From Bacteroidia bacterium (GTDB lineage: Bacteria > Bacteroidota > Bacteroidia > AKYH767-A > OLB10), in contig JADLBQ010000034.1 in NCBI GenBank assembly GCA_020847635.1, forward strand, positions 1 through 51,906: a DNA stretch of 51,906 nucleotides, read 5' to 3'. Below the pieces are notes generated by a model that did no database searches, was not told the origin of the DNA, and saw only the letters and a list, made by a program, of their open reading frames with translations. The position numbers and the translations under genes were made by a program. Shown here in pieces: positions 1 to 8,605 of the stretch (position 1 is the first letter of the stretch; every line of letters begins with the position of its first letter).

Positions 1-329
1 AAACCACCAAAAAACCAACTCAAAAAGCATAGTTTAAAAAAACAAGTATTATTAAAACACTTCTAATGAAGCCGTTTTTGCTGTTATTTTCATTTTTTAG
101 AGAGTTGTGCAACAGCTACCCGTGTTAGCTGCTGCTGTGCCGTTTGTTCGAAGGTTTGTCGTGTTAAGTTTGCACACACTTTGTCCGAAGCGATTTACAT
201 TTAAGGCGGTGTCTGTCCGTATTAGCACTGTGCGTTTTGGTTTTTAAATTTTTTTTGAAGCGGGGGAAGAATTTTTAAAATGATTTTAATTGGGTGGCAG
301 AAAAAAATACTCTCTTGCAAGCTTTGGTT
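1..329. other. Gene-free left edge with small hairpins
   Basis: No gene is recognisable here. The stretch contains an imperfect hairpin at about 109-135 whose core pairs CAGCTA (113-118) with TAGCTG (126-131) around a 7-nt loop. It has no adjoining T-run, so it is not a convincing terminator. A second inverted repeat, GCAAGC (317-322) with GCTTGC (339-344), overlaps the end of the following minus-strand gene. It is followed on that strand, after about nine bases, by a run of seven T (302-308), so it could be a weak terminator for that gene. The base composition is mixed, unlike the coding DNA further on, as expected at the edge of an acquired island. Confidence 0.4.
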
Positions 330-1616
330 TCAGCGTTGGCTTGCGCGGATTTTTAGATTGTATTTTTTTTGCGTTGGCTGTATTTGATTTATTCGTATCG
401 GTTTCTTATAACTGACCTCAATATGATAATCAAAATTTGTTTTCAGAGATTCAAGACGATGCTTAATCTTCTCGTCAATATTTTTTCCGATTGCTTTAAT
501 TGAAATTTTAGGAATGTCCTCCATGTATTCCCTGCGTATGAAACAAAAGATTTCATTTTCAGAAAACCCATTGACAAACTCTTTTATTTTTTCCTCCTCA
601 AACATTGAATCCATTCTAAAGATTGGCATTTCAAAATCAGGGATTGTTTCGCTGTCAATGAAATAAATTTTGTTCTGATATTTTGAATTTGCATGTTGCT
701 CGCTCTTTTCGTTCAATGCACTGAATAATTTACCTGTAACTTTTGACTGTGGAATTTGAAAACCCGATTTAAGTTCAACACGGTAATGATTTGGAACATT
801 TGGAACAGGGTTGTGTGGTGGAATGACTTTGAAAACCAAATGATATTGTGCAAAGTTTTTTTCAATTTCAATACTGTCAACCTCCGTATAGTTAATGACT
901 GAAAGTTCTCCTTGCTCATCTTTATCATGGTAGTCAATCGTGTGAAATGTTTGTTCATTAAATCCCTTAATGAATTTATTCAACTTTGCTTCAATTACTT
1001 CTTTAATGTTTTTGCTATTCGGAATGTGAAATTTTATTGTTCCAATCAGCCCGAACCCCTTATTAAGTTTTTGAAGTTTCAAATAAAGTTTCTCCATGAA
1101 ATACTTTTCAATGTCCAACAGGTTTATGTTTGGTGCATAAACCTTTCTACACTCACCCAAAAATTCTATCTCGTTTATCGTGCAAACAACATCTAGTTCC
1201 TTTTTGCCTTCCATTGGTTTTTTCGTGTTTGCAATTTTGTTGTAGTCCAACAAACGAAAGACATAGAGTTCAAAAAACAAATCACGAAATTGCCTTGGGT
1301 CAGAGAAAAGCGATTTGAATTTTTTTTGAATTGATTTTGGAAGTGTTTGTAGATAATGAAGCAAGTTGGCAATTTCAAACAACGCTGCTATGCAAGCAGT
1401 TCTTTTTGGATTCACCAAAAGAAAATGAATCCAATTTGATTTTGAATCGGGAGAAGATTCAGTAAATACTATATTGAAAAAATTAAGTCCGAAATAGTCA
1501 GCAAAAATTTGAAAGATGGAATCAACATCACTTCTTTCCAATTGTTTTGATATTGAAAGGGGAGATGATAAAAGATAACACTCGTCTTTCCAATTTTGTA
1601 AAAGATTATTTCCCAT
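330..1616 (-). CDS. Uncharacterised protein with PD-(D/E)xK-like core, partner of type IIG RM enzyme
   Basis: I do not recognise the family of this 428-residue protein. The central part contains an acidic residue in a helix (E116), then a strand pair with D142 and the sequence G-E155-C-R-K158. The spacing E...D...E-x-x-K resembles the catalytic core of PD-(D/E)xK nucleases, with the usual E-x-K altered to ECRK. There is no signal peptide or membrane helix; the C-terminal half is mixed alpha/beta and the tail is basic (ending KIRASQR). Its ATG lies inside the last codons of the upstream restriction-methylase gene (11-bp overlap), so the two are almost certainly translationally coupled. A second nuclease subunit, a DNA-binding accessory factor or an unrelated defence protein are all possible. 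The nuclease assignment is inference; the coupling is seen directly. Confidence 0.6.
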   Translation of the reverse strand: MGNNLLQNWKDECYLLSSPLSISKQLERSDVDSIFQIFADYFGLNFFNIVFTESSPDSKSNWIHFLLVNPKRTACIAALFEIANLLHYLQTLPKSIQKKFKSLFSDPRQFRDLFFELYVFRLLDYNKIANTKKPMEGKKELDVVCTINEIEFLGECRKVYAPNINLLDIEKYFMEKLYLKLQKLNKGFGLIGTIKFHIPNSKNIKEVIEAKLNKFIKGFNEQTFHTIDYHDKDEQGELSVINYTEVDSIEIEKNFAQYHLVFKVIPPHNPVPNVPNHYRVELKSGFQIPQSKVTGKLFSALNEKSEQHANSKYQNKIYFIDSETIPDFEMPIFRMDSMFEEEKIKEFVNGFSENEIFCFIRREYMEDIPKISIKAIGKNIDEKIKHRLESLKTNFDYHIEVSYKKPIRINQIQPTQKKYNLKIRASQR

Positions 1617-4452
1617 TCTCTTCTATAATTTTTATTTCCTCCTCTGTCAACTCATAGAGTTGATAAACAATTTGATTTATTCTGTCCTCGCAGTAATCAA
1701 TCTTGCCTTGCAGTTGTGAAACTTGCGCAGCAAGTTTTGTTTCTGCTTTTTCCTTGTTGAGTTGTAATAGTTGGTTTACTAACTTTTCAATTTCGTTTTG
1801 GTTTTTTGAATCGGGAAGTTTTATCGGCAACTGTGCAACATTTGACTTCTTAACTTCTGCAAGTGCTTCTCCTTTTTCAGGATTGAGAGTTTGGTAATAC
1901 CAATTTAGAAGTGTTGAATTGATCAGTCCTAAAAAATACCTTACATCTGGCTTATTGGTTTCCTTCGGAACTAAAACATGCATATTGTTCAAACACAAAA
2001 ATTGTTTTGTGTCAAGTGTTCCAATTAAACTATCTCCTGTCTGCCTCATAAATATTTTTTCGGGAGCATCAAAATTTGCTGCTGGTCTTGGTTCTGCTAA
2101 CCATTCTCCAAATTTTAAATAGCGTTCCTCCAATGGTGAAATTACATAGCGATAAATGTCTTTGCCTCTTAAATATTTTCTGAAAAGTTTGTTCTCTTTT
2201 TTATTGCTGTCAAAAATTCTTTCCTCAACATCTTGCTTTTTTTGTTTCGGTTTGCCTTTTCCAACTTGATAAGGTTTGATTCCAACATTAATTATAAAAT
2301 ATTCCACAAGCGGTTTTGTGTTTTTGAGAATTTTCCTGAATAAAATTTTGTCAGATTCACTTTGAAAAATATTCACAACATCTCCATTTGCAGCAATCCA
2401 TTCTTTTTGATTATGTGTTATTATTGTATGCTTGTCATTCAGAAGTGAATTTCCTTTTTCAACTACTGTAATTTTCACTTCGTTATTCTTTTCTTTTTCA
2501 TTTGATAGAATTACAATTTCTGTATCAACAGTTACCGTAGGAAAAACTGCTTGCTTGAAGTGAACAATTTCTTTTACTGCTGAATTTTCAAAAATGAATT
2601 TTCGCAAATTCTTCTGTAATAAGTTTGTAAGCCAAGGATTCGGAATAATCATTCCAAATTTTCCATTTTCCTTTAAAAGTGCCTTGAAAGATTGCTCAAG
2701 AAAAATCAAATAACTGTCAAGTTGATAATTTTGATTTCTGAACTTAAAGAGCAAGTAACTTTTTTCTTGTTCATTAAAGTTTGCTCCGTAAGGTGGATTT
2801 CCAATCACTGCATCAAAACCGCCTTGCCTAAATACTTCGGGAAATGCTCTCTGCCAATTAAACGGCTTAATCTTTTTCTCATCCCCAAAGTCAAGTTGGT
2901 TGTCGTAAAAGTCAGTATCAACTAAACTGTTTCCGCTTTTAATGTTCTCGTCAAGCGTTGGCAAAACTCTTTCGTGAAACATTTTCAACTGATTGTTTAT
3001 GCTTGCCTGCGTTTCGCCTTCCATACATTTCAAAAGCAAACTCAGCTTGGTTACTTCAACTGCATTCACATCAATATCCACTCCGAAAATGTTGTTGAGC
3101 AAAATGCGTTTCTTCTCGGCTGTGGCCAGGTTGCCTTCAGGTGTAAGCGGATTGCCTTTGTTGCCTTTGGAAATTTTTCCGTTGCTGGTGTAATAGTTTT
3201 TGTGCCAGTCCAACAGGTATTGATACGCGCCTAATAAAAAGCTACCGCTTCCACAGGCAGGGTCAACTATTTTTATTTTGCTTATCTCTTTCGGTGTTTT
3301 GTTTTCAATCAGTTTGCCTACGGTATTTTTCACGATGTATTCCACCACATATTGAGGAGTGTAATAAACGCCACCGGCTTTACGCACTTCGGGTTTCTCC
3401 TCAACCTTTGCAATGTGTCCAGGCGTAATGCGAATTACTTTCCCAAGAAACTGTTCGTATGCACTTCCTAAAATCTCCACCGACAAAACTGAAAACTCGT
3501 AAGGGCTTTCGGGATAATACAGTTCGTTGATGATTGTTTTTACAATCTTGTTTTCAATTATAAGCGATTTGCTGATTTTGTCTTTCTTGAAATCAAACAA
3601 CCCTGAATTGTATTTTTCATCGGCTTGCTCAAACTGTCGGAAAAGATTTTTGTAAAACTCACCTTGTTTGATTGCTTCCTTTAGTGTTCCATAAGGTTCA
3701 ACACTTCTGTCCTCTGCAATGCGCAGAAAAATTATCCGGTCAATGGTCTGCTGAACTGCAAAATTTATTTCGTCCTCGTCAAGTTGTTTGTTGTTGCGGC
3801 TGATGGAAGTTGCCAAATAGGTTCGCCAACTGTCAAGCGATTGCAAGAACTCTTTGTCAACTGTTGCAGTGCCTTTCTTGTTAAGGTTGCCCTGAACAAA
3901 TTTGTCAAAACTCCCACGCAAAACTTTCTCCTTGCTGAAAGTGTCCCATAGAAAGTCAAACTCGTTTAAATAGTCCTTAAATGTGAGATACTTGATGCGT
4001 GCAACCGATGCCTTGTCTGTCGGCAAAGGTTTTTTGGTGCAGTCGTAAATCGCAAACTCTTCAAAGTCGGTGATAATGGAAACAGGAAGTTTGGCACTCC
4101 ACCCGTATCTGCGGACTTGGTAAGCAGGTTGAATTTCGTCTTTTACAACAACATTGGGTTTCTTGGCTTCAACAAAAAACAGTCGCTTGCCACCAACCAG
4201 TCGGAACGAATAGTCAGGGGCTTTGGTCGCCTTGCCAACCTTTATTTTGTCCTCATGGATTACTTCACGGTAGCTTTCAGCGTAACCGTTCTTATTATCA
4301 ATGTCCCAACCAAGAGCTTTGAAGAAAGGGTCAATGAAGTCCCGCCTCGTCAGCGTTTCGTTGTAGTCGGCTTTCTTGTAGCTGTCGTATTGCTCCGCAA
4401 ACCGTTCTACTAACTGTGCAATTTCCTTGTATACTTCTTCTTTTTGTGTCAT
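1606..4452 (-). CDS. Type IIG restriction-modification enzyme (Eco57I-like, single chain)
   Basis: This 948-residue protein combines DNA cleavage and adenine-N6 methylation in one chain. The N-terminal part carries a PD-(D/E)xK pattern (P79-D80, then E95-A-K97). It is followed by a helical connector and an N6-adenine methyltransferase domain with the SAM motif DPACGSG (397-403) and the catalytic motif NPPY (552-555). The C-terminal third (from about 640) fits the TaqI-like target-recognition region, and the extreme C-terminus is coiled-coil rich. Length and order are as usual for type IIG enzymes; BREX PglX is similar in the methylase part but larger and lacks the N-terminal nuclease. No separate methylase or specificity gene is present. 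A TAnnTTTG box lies 37 nt upstream of the start. The recognition sequence cannot be deduced. Confidence 0.9.
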   Translation of the reverse strand: MTQKEEVYKEIAQLVERFAEQYDSYKKADYNETLTRRDFIDPFFKALGWDIDNKNGYAESYREVIHEDKIKVGKATKAPDYSFRLVGGKRLFFVEAKKPNVVVKDEIQPAYQVRRYGWSAKLPVSIITDFEEFAIYDCTKKPLPTDKASVARIKYLTFKDYLNEFDFLWDTFSKEKVLRGSFDKFVQGNLNKKGTATVDKEFLQSLDSWRTYLATSISRNNKQLDEDEINFAVQQTIDRIIFLRIAEDRSVEPYGTLKEAIKQGEFYKNLFRQFEQADEKYNSGLFDFKKDKISKSLIIENKIVKTIINELYYPESPYEFSVLSVEILGSAYEQFLGKVIRITPGHIAKVEEKPEVRKAGGVYYTPQYVVEYIVKNTVGKLIENKTPKEISKIKIVDPACGSGSFLLGAYQYLLDWHKNYYTSNGKISKGNKGNPLTPEGNLATAEKKRILLNNIFGVDIDVNAVEVTKLSLLLKCMEGETQASINNQLKMFHERVLPTLDENIKSGNSLVDTDFYDNQLDFGDEKKIKPFNWQRAFPEVFRQGGFDAVIGNPPYGANFNEQEKSYLLFKFRNQNYQLDSYLIFLEQSFKALLKENGKFGMIIPNPWLTNLLQKNLRKFIFENSAVKEIVHFKQAVFPTVTVDTEIVILSNEKEKNNEVKITVVEKGNSLLNDKHTIITHNQKEWIAANGDVVNIFQSESDKILFRKILKNTKPLVEYFIINVGIKPYQVGKGKPKQKKQDVEERIFDSNKKENKLFRKYLRGKDIYRYVISPLEERYLKFGEWLAEPRPAANFDAPEKIFMRQTGDSLIGTLDTKQFLCLNNMHVLVPKETNKPDVRYFLGLINSTLLNWYYQTLNPEKGEALAEVKKSNVAQLPIKLPDSKNQNEIEKLVNQLLQLNKEKAETKLAAQVSQLQGKIDYCEDRINQIVYQLYELTEEEIKIIEENGK

Positions 4453-4489
4453 TCTTTTTTAGTCGTCTATCAGTTTATTTTGAATTAAA

Positions 4490-4497
4490 CAAAGGTA
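4490..4497 (-). promoter_or_regulatory. Putative -7 box (TACCTTTG) of the type IIG gene
   Basis: It matches the Bacteroidota -7 consensus TAnnTTTG and ends 37 nt before the ATG. No clear TTG at -33 is seen. Confidence 0.5.
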
Positions 4498-4554
4498 GAT
4501 TTTTAAGCAGATAATTTGCTACGGAGCGAAACAAAGCGTTGGCGATTTGGCTCT

Positions 4555-4603
4555 TTTTGTTTTGCCTTTTTGGGTCGGCTTGTGCGGTTGCGGCAAAACA
4601 AAA
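4555..4603. repeat. 12-bp perfect inverted repeat upstream of the RM operon
   Basis: TTTTGTTTTGCC (4555-4566) pairs perfectly with GGCAAAACAAAA (4592-4603) across a 25-nt spacer. Outer GGC and GCC triplets extend the pairing after a 3-nt mismatch. It lies between the RM promoter and the IS. It could be a cassette boundary, a controller site or a terminator of lost upstream DNA. No controller (C) protein gene is present. Confidence 0.5.
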
Positions 4604-4700
4604 TGTGCCAAATGTGCGGGGCATAAAATCATTTTGACTCATCCTGAAATAGGTTTATAGTTTTAGTTGATAATCCTGCTATTCATTTACAAAGTTAATG

Positions 4701-5621
4701 TTAGTCCTGATATGAGTTTACAGTTGCTTTTTTATTTGGGTAATAGTTCTTCCATTGTCGCTTTAGATTCAAAGGTTCATTTGCATGATGAACTCTTTCG
4801 GGAGTGAGTTTACTGATGCTTAAATGAGGTCTTTCGCTATTGTAAAGACGGATTGCAACTGGCAAGTATCGAATTGCTTCTTTTACCGATCTTATTTCAT
4901 GAGCATCTAAATATTCTTCTTTCAATATTCCGTTTATCCTCTCGGCAACTGCATTTTCCAGTGGGTCACCACTTTCGGTCATGCTGATTTTGATATCATG
5001 TTTATTGAGCAAGCCAATATATTCTTTGCTGCAATACTGCAATCCACGGTCGCTGTGGCGGGTGAGCTGCAAATGGCTCGCTGCCCCAAAGGCAGAAAGA
5101 GCCATTTGCAAGGCTTTGGCACATTCAACCGCTTCCAGTGTTTGAGCCAGGTTGTAGCCGACAATACAATGTGAATAGGCATCGGTAATCAAGGTGATGT
5201 ATAGCGTAAAGTGTTTCGTTTTCCAATACGTAATATCACTCACCCAAAGCTGATTCGGAGCAGTAGGAACAAAACCACGAATAAGATTCGCATACTTCCG
5301 CAACCAATGATTGGAGAAAGCAGTCCGGATGTTTCTTCTCCTTCTGCGAATGAGCGTGTGATGTGATGCAAGCAGGTCAAACAATTTATCTCTTCCTATT
5401 TTTATTTAATGTTCATTCATAACAGGAGCAAGCATTTCATAGAGCTTTCGTGTTCCAATTCGTTTGTGATTTTTACGAATGTTCAACACTTCTTTAAGCA
5501 ACACTTCGCTTTCTGTGCTCTCTGAAACTTCCTTCCAGTTCTCCTGATAGTATGCCTGTCGGGTGATACCAAACCATCCACATAATTTGGCAAGTGCTAT
5601 GTGATGAAAAGTTTCTCTCAT
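4701..5621 (-). pseudogene. IS3-family transposase OrfB, interrupted by a nonsense codon
   Basis: OrfB is the catalytic DDE integrase of the element. It reads from the ATG at 5621 for 71 codons, meets TAA at 5406-5408, and continues in the same frame to 4701, giving about 306 codons if the stop is ignored. The N-terminal piece holds the helix-turn-helix-like HTH_21 region (GITRQAYY, then KRIGTRKLYEML). The C-terminal piece holds the integrase core with WVSDITYW (first Asp), HSDRGLQY (second Asp) and ENAVAERINGILKEEYL (Glu). The flanking codons read MNEH-stop-IKIGRDKLFDLL, so a single codon was hit without frame loss. A TTG at 5384 could restart the distal part, but the split separates the N-terminal region from the catalytic core. 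Loss of activity is inferred. Confidence 0.88.
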
Positions 5622-5623
5622 TA

Positions 5624-6067
5624 TTAAGACCGTTTGGTATTGAACTTTTTTTTAATCGGAATATTAAACTCCTTTTCAGCAATGTCAACCATTGTAGCGT
5701 AGGCAATAGCTTTCATTTCGGCATCTTTCAATTGCTTCTCTAACTCAGTAACACGCTTCTTCAATTGCAAAACTTCAAACGGTTCTGCTTCCGGGTTTTC
5801 CTTGTTAGCCATGCTTGTAGATTTTACTTCAAATCTACGAATGCTTCTTTTGCTCACAAATTGCTTGTGCTCAATCTTGCCTACATAACCCAGTTTTCGC
5901 ATCCATTGCAGCAATTGCCCTCTTTCTTCCACCTCACCAGTGTAGAGCATCCAAGTGTATTGCTTGGTCCAATTGTTTTTGAGCATCTCTCTAATGATAG
6001 AATGCCTTTCTGTTTTGGTAAAATGTTTACCCTTTTTTTGAATGATTTTTCTTTTTTGTTTGTCCAT
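5624..6067 (-). CDS. IS3-family transposase OrfA (DNA-binding subunit)
   Basis: This 147-residue basic protein is the usual first frame of an IS3 element. It has a helix-turn-helix region (about 15-60) and a leucine-heptad coiled coil (about 95-125, LQLKKRVTELEKQLKDAEMK) for oligomerisation. Near its 3' end the mRNA carries A8 followed by G (5646-5653 on the complementary strand), containing the classical slippery heptamer A-AAA-AAG in the right phase. A -1 shift there enters an open frame that runs through the orfB ATG, so an OrfAB fusion would be made by programmed frameshifting. In this copy the fusion would end at the orfB nonsense codon. Confidence 0.88.
   Translation of the reverse strand: MDKQKRKIIQKKGKHFTKTERHSIIREMLKNNWTKQYTWMLYTGEVEERGQLLQWMRKLGYVGKIEHKQFVSKRSIRRFEVKSTSMANKENPEAEPFEVLQLKKRVTELEKQLKDAEMKAIAYATMVDIAEKEFNIPIKKKFNTKRS
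5645..5653 (-). promoter_or_regulatory. Programmed -1 frameshift site (A-AAA-AAG)
   Basis: In the orfA frame the codons read ATT AAA AAA AAG TTC. Slipping back one base gives a frame open through GTT CAA TAC CAA ACG GTC TTA ATA into the ATG of orfB. Both phase and motif match known IS3-family recoding sites. Confidence 0.75.
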
Positions 6068-6108
6068 TTTTTACACTTTTTTGTGTAAACCTATTTCAGG
6101 ACGAGTCA

Positions 6109-6342
6109 ATGAAATTCAATCGATGCGGGCGCTATTGGGTAAAATACTCATGAAAGCATACAACTTAAAAAATAAAAGATATGCTTTGATGACTATTTTA
6201 CAGAAGGAACAGCCAAAACGGCTTGTACGGCTTACGGTGGCATTTCAATCTTGTACAATGCTTAGTCGAAGCGACACGGGTTGCATATGACCCCTATATA
6301 ATGGCATGACGTCCCGTCTCGGAATAATTCTTATCGTGCTTC
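6109..6342. other. Gene-free spacer between IS and IS remnant
   Basis: I see no gene, RNA or repeat here. Short open frames are not supported by composition or similarity. Confidence 0.4.
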
Positions 6343-6411
6343 TGAATGATTTCTCTTTTTTATTGCCCACTTTTACATAGCTTCAGTATAAACCTATTTC
6401 AGATCAAGTCA
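6343..6411 (-). mobile_element. Solo right-end remnant of a second IS3-type element
   Basis: The 69 bases align almost colinearly with the right end of the intact IS (6039-6108). They share TGAATGATTT, a T-rich stretch matching the first codons of orfA, and a terminal repeat (6389-6411) differing from the intact right repeat at only three positions. The rest of that copy is gone. It is diverged from the neighbouring IS, so it reflects an older related insertion rather than a fresh duplication. Confidence 0.75.
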
Positions 6412-6483
6412 CTCCTTTGCAATTTTGGGTCAGTGTATTTTCTTGTGTGAATTGCAAAAGTGCTTGCCTTATGAATGACATTT

Positions 6484-7350
6484 CTAATTTATTTGTAACC
6501 AGAATGATCCACCGTGTTTTTCTACATTAGTCAGGTTTGGATGATTCCACATAGGTGAAATAACCTTTGCCAGTTCTGTATCCTCACTTATAAAATAATT
6601 TGGCAAAATAGCTTTAAACTTCTCAGGACCTGCTAAAATAAATGCCGCAAGTACATACTGCTCGTTGTAAAATCTGTCACACATAAATTGAGGATAATCA
6701 AAAGGAAGATATATGTAATTAATATGAACAATAACTCCTTTCTTTTAGAATGGAAGTAGCTCTAAAAAACAAATCATTGCATCAGAATTAGAAAAAACAC
6801 GATGAGAATTATCAATGAATAAAACATCATTCTCATGTAATGATTCAATGATGAACTTGTTATCAGATAGGTTTTCCAAAGGTTCTCTAATAACCTTGTC
6901 TGCCAAATGGTCTATATTGGCTCTTGGGAAGGGGTCAATCGAAATTATTTCAGTATTTAAATTATTTTCTTTAATAGACTTTCGTGCTACTTTGGTTGAA
7001 TTTCCTGAACCAATTTCAATATACCTTGTTGGTTTATATTTAGCAATAATCCCATAAATACCAACAATATCAAGTCCCGGTAGAAAACCATTATTCCAAG
7101 TAGGATTATCTTCATTTGTTTCATTACTTGAATCTTTAATTTCGTGAATTCTTTCAATATATTTTAGGAATGACTCTAAAAGGTCTTTGTACAATGATCT
7201 GTTCCTGTTTATTAAATCGAATAAAAGAGTATGGGCAGGTTTACCATGCCCATACCTTGGTTTAGGAGTTACTTTGTATTCTAAATGAATACTCTGAAAT
7301 TTAGGTGATAGAAATCTATACACTGACTTGATTTTTCCCATCATTACCAT
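6484..7350 (-). pseudogene. Class I SAM-dependent methyltransferase (Methyltransf_24-like), split by a stop codon
   Basis: Reading from 7350 gives 201 codons, ending at TAA (6745-6747). The same frame then continues through KKGVIVHI and YLPFDYPQF into a 66-residue stretch that is clearly the missing C-terminus (DRFYNEQYVLAAFIL to HGGSFWLQ). SAM-binding features are present: YIEIGSGNST, then IISIDPFPR, then DVLFIDNSHR. After the stop, the position where relatives usually have an HD pair reads NY, a further sign of decay. Full length would be about 288 codons. Such enzymes often modify sugars or small molecules, but the substrate is unknown. It follows the FG-GAP gene without a gap. The start could be the ATG at 7350 or the one three codons later. 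Confidence 0.75.
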
Positions 7351-7352
7351 GC

Positions 7353-8562
7353 TTATTTGTTTAAGATTATTTTATGAATTGAAACTAAATTCTGAGCATT
7401 ACTTACCTTTAAGATATAGATTCCTGTTGGATATTTTGAAAGGTCCATTTCTACTTTCTGCTGGGAGCTATATTTTGCGTTGTAAATAGATTGACCTCTC
7501 GGGTCTAAAACATCAATATAGGTAAGATCTGATTTCGCTGATAATATTTGTATTTCCCTGTTAGTAGGATTTGGAAAGGCACTAATATCATTATCATATT
7601 CAGAAGAGTTAAAATTATCTGCTATTATATTCTGTTTTGTCATTTTATTGTTCGGACTACTTGACTTGTACATATTAATCAAATAATTACTACAGGATTT
7701 ACGCATAACCAACAAGTATTTTGGTTCATTTAATTTTGCCTTAACAAGATAATACTTTGTATTACTACCTCCATTTGCAGCCAACGGCCAATCATCAATA
7801 GAAGGAACACAATATTGCGGATTTGCAGACCAGTTCCAGTTCCAACCATTCTGATCATTTCTTAAATCTATTGTCGTTGCCCAAGCAGCGGTAGAATGTG
7901 TTGGCAAAAAGAATAACTCATTTTTGTTGTCTGACTCCAAATTTCCTGCTAAAATTCTATCAGTAGTTAAAGGTGGATATGTCCATCCATTAAAATTATT
8001 CGCACCAGTTGTACTCCATCCGCATTGCCAGTTGCCATTATCAAAATGGAAAAGCGTTAACCATCCATCAAATCCTAACACTTCAACTTTGTCATCCCCG
8101 TCAAAATCTCCAGGTAGCATATTCGTTCTATATTGTCTTATTGCATGATTGCTTCCATAATCTGACCAATCCCAAATAAAATTGCTGTCATTCCATTTAA
8201 ATGTTGTTATCCATCCATTCGGCAAGTCGCAACCAAATAGTTCATCTTTCCCATCACTGTTAAAATCTCCTGCATAAAATTTATCCTTATATGGTCTAAT
8301 CGGATCAGAAGCATTTCCGTTATCAGACCAAACCCACTGCCAATTCCCATTAGTAAACTTGAATAAAGTTGTCCAACCATTATTATCATTTCCAAGAAGT
8401 TCGTCTTTACCATCACCATCGTAATCTCCAACTTTATAAATTGTTGTTCTAAGACCTAACATATTTTTGTTCTTTATTTTTCTTGTCATCTTGTTGATCC
8501 CTGCCGATGTTTGGTTGAAGCAAACAATTAAACATACGAACAAAAATACCTCTTTTGTTCAT
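7353..8562 (-). pseudogene. FG-GAP/VCBS-repeat secreted protein with T9SS sorting domain; signal peptide out of frame
   Basis: The open frame runs from a TTG at 8543 (396 codons). It holds at least three repeats of the type GDxDGDGKDELxG...W..L(F)xxxNGxW, i.e. Asp-rich calcium-binding FG-GAP/VCBS blades, at about residues 38-180. The C-terminal ~80 residues (from AFPNPTNREIQILS to ILKVSNAQNLVSIHKIIL) are a type A T9SS sorting domain. The TTG start gives a hydrophobic stretch without a basic N-region. An ATG at 8562 would supply MNKRG but lies in another frame. One base change in the GG or T5 run would join them into a standard signal peptide ending NQTSAG. Either the gene is mildly broken or the assembly has an indel. 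Function beyond surface display or secretion is unknown. Confidence 0.65.
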
Positions 8563-8605
8563 TAATCCTGTGGTATGAATGCGTTTTTTCGACACTTTGT
8601 TTGAT

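Larger units (their letters stand above)
4635..6108 (-). mobile_element. IS3-family insertion sequence with both terminal inverted repeats
   Basis: The element is about 1,474 bp. Its ends are 23-bp inverted repeats with a single mismatch: left 4635-4657, beginning TGACTCATCCTGAAATAG; right 6086-6108, the reverse complement, ending in GAGTCA. Between them lie orfA and orfB on the minus strand with an A8 frameshift run, the standard IS3 layout. No 3-4 bp target-site duplication is evident beside either end, which suggests an old or rearranged insertion. orfB carries an in-frame stop, so this copy is probably not autonomous. Confidence 0.9.

Noticed and set aside
5406-6747. Two in-frame TAA codons (IS orfB at 5406-5408, methyltransferase at 6745-6747) as a sign of TAA recoding
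   Set aside because: Many intact genes in the window end at TAA in the expected place, and both interrupted genes lie in a decay zone. Ordinary nonsense mutation explains them.
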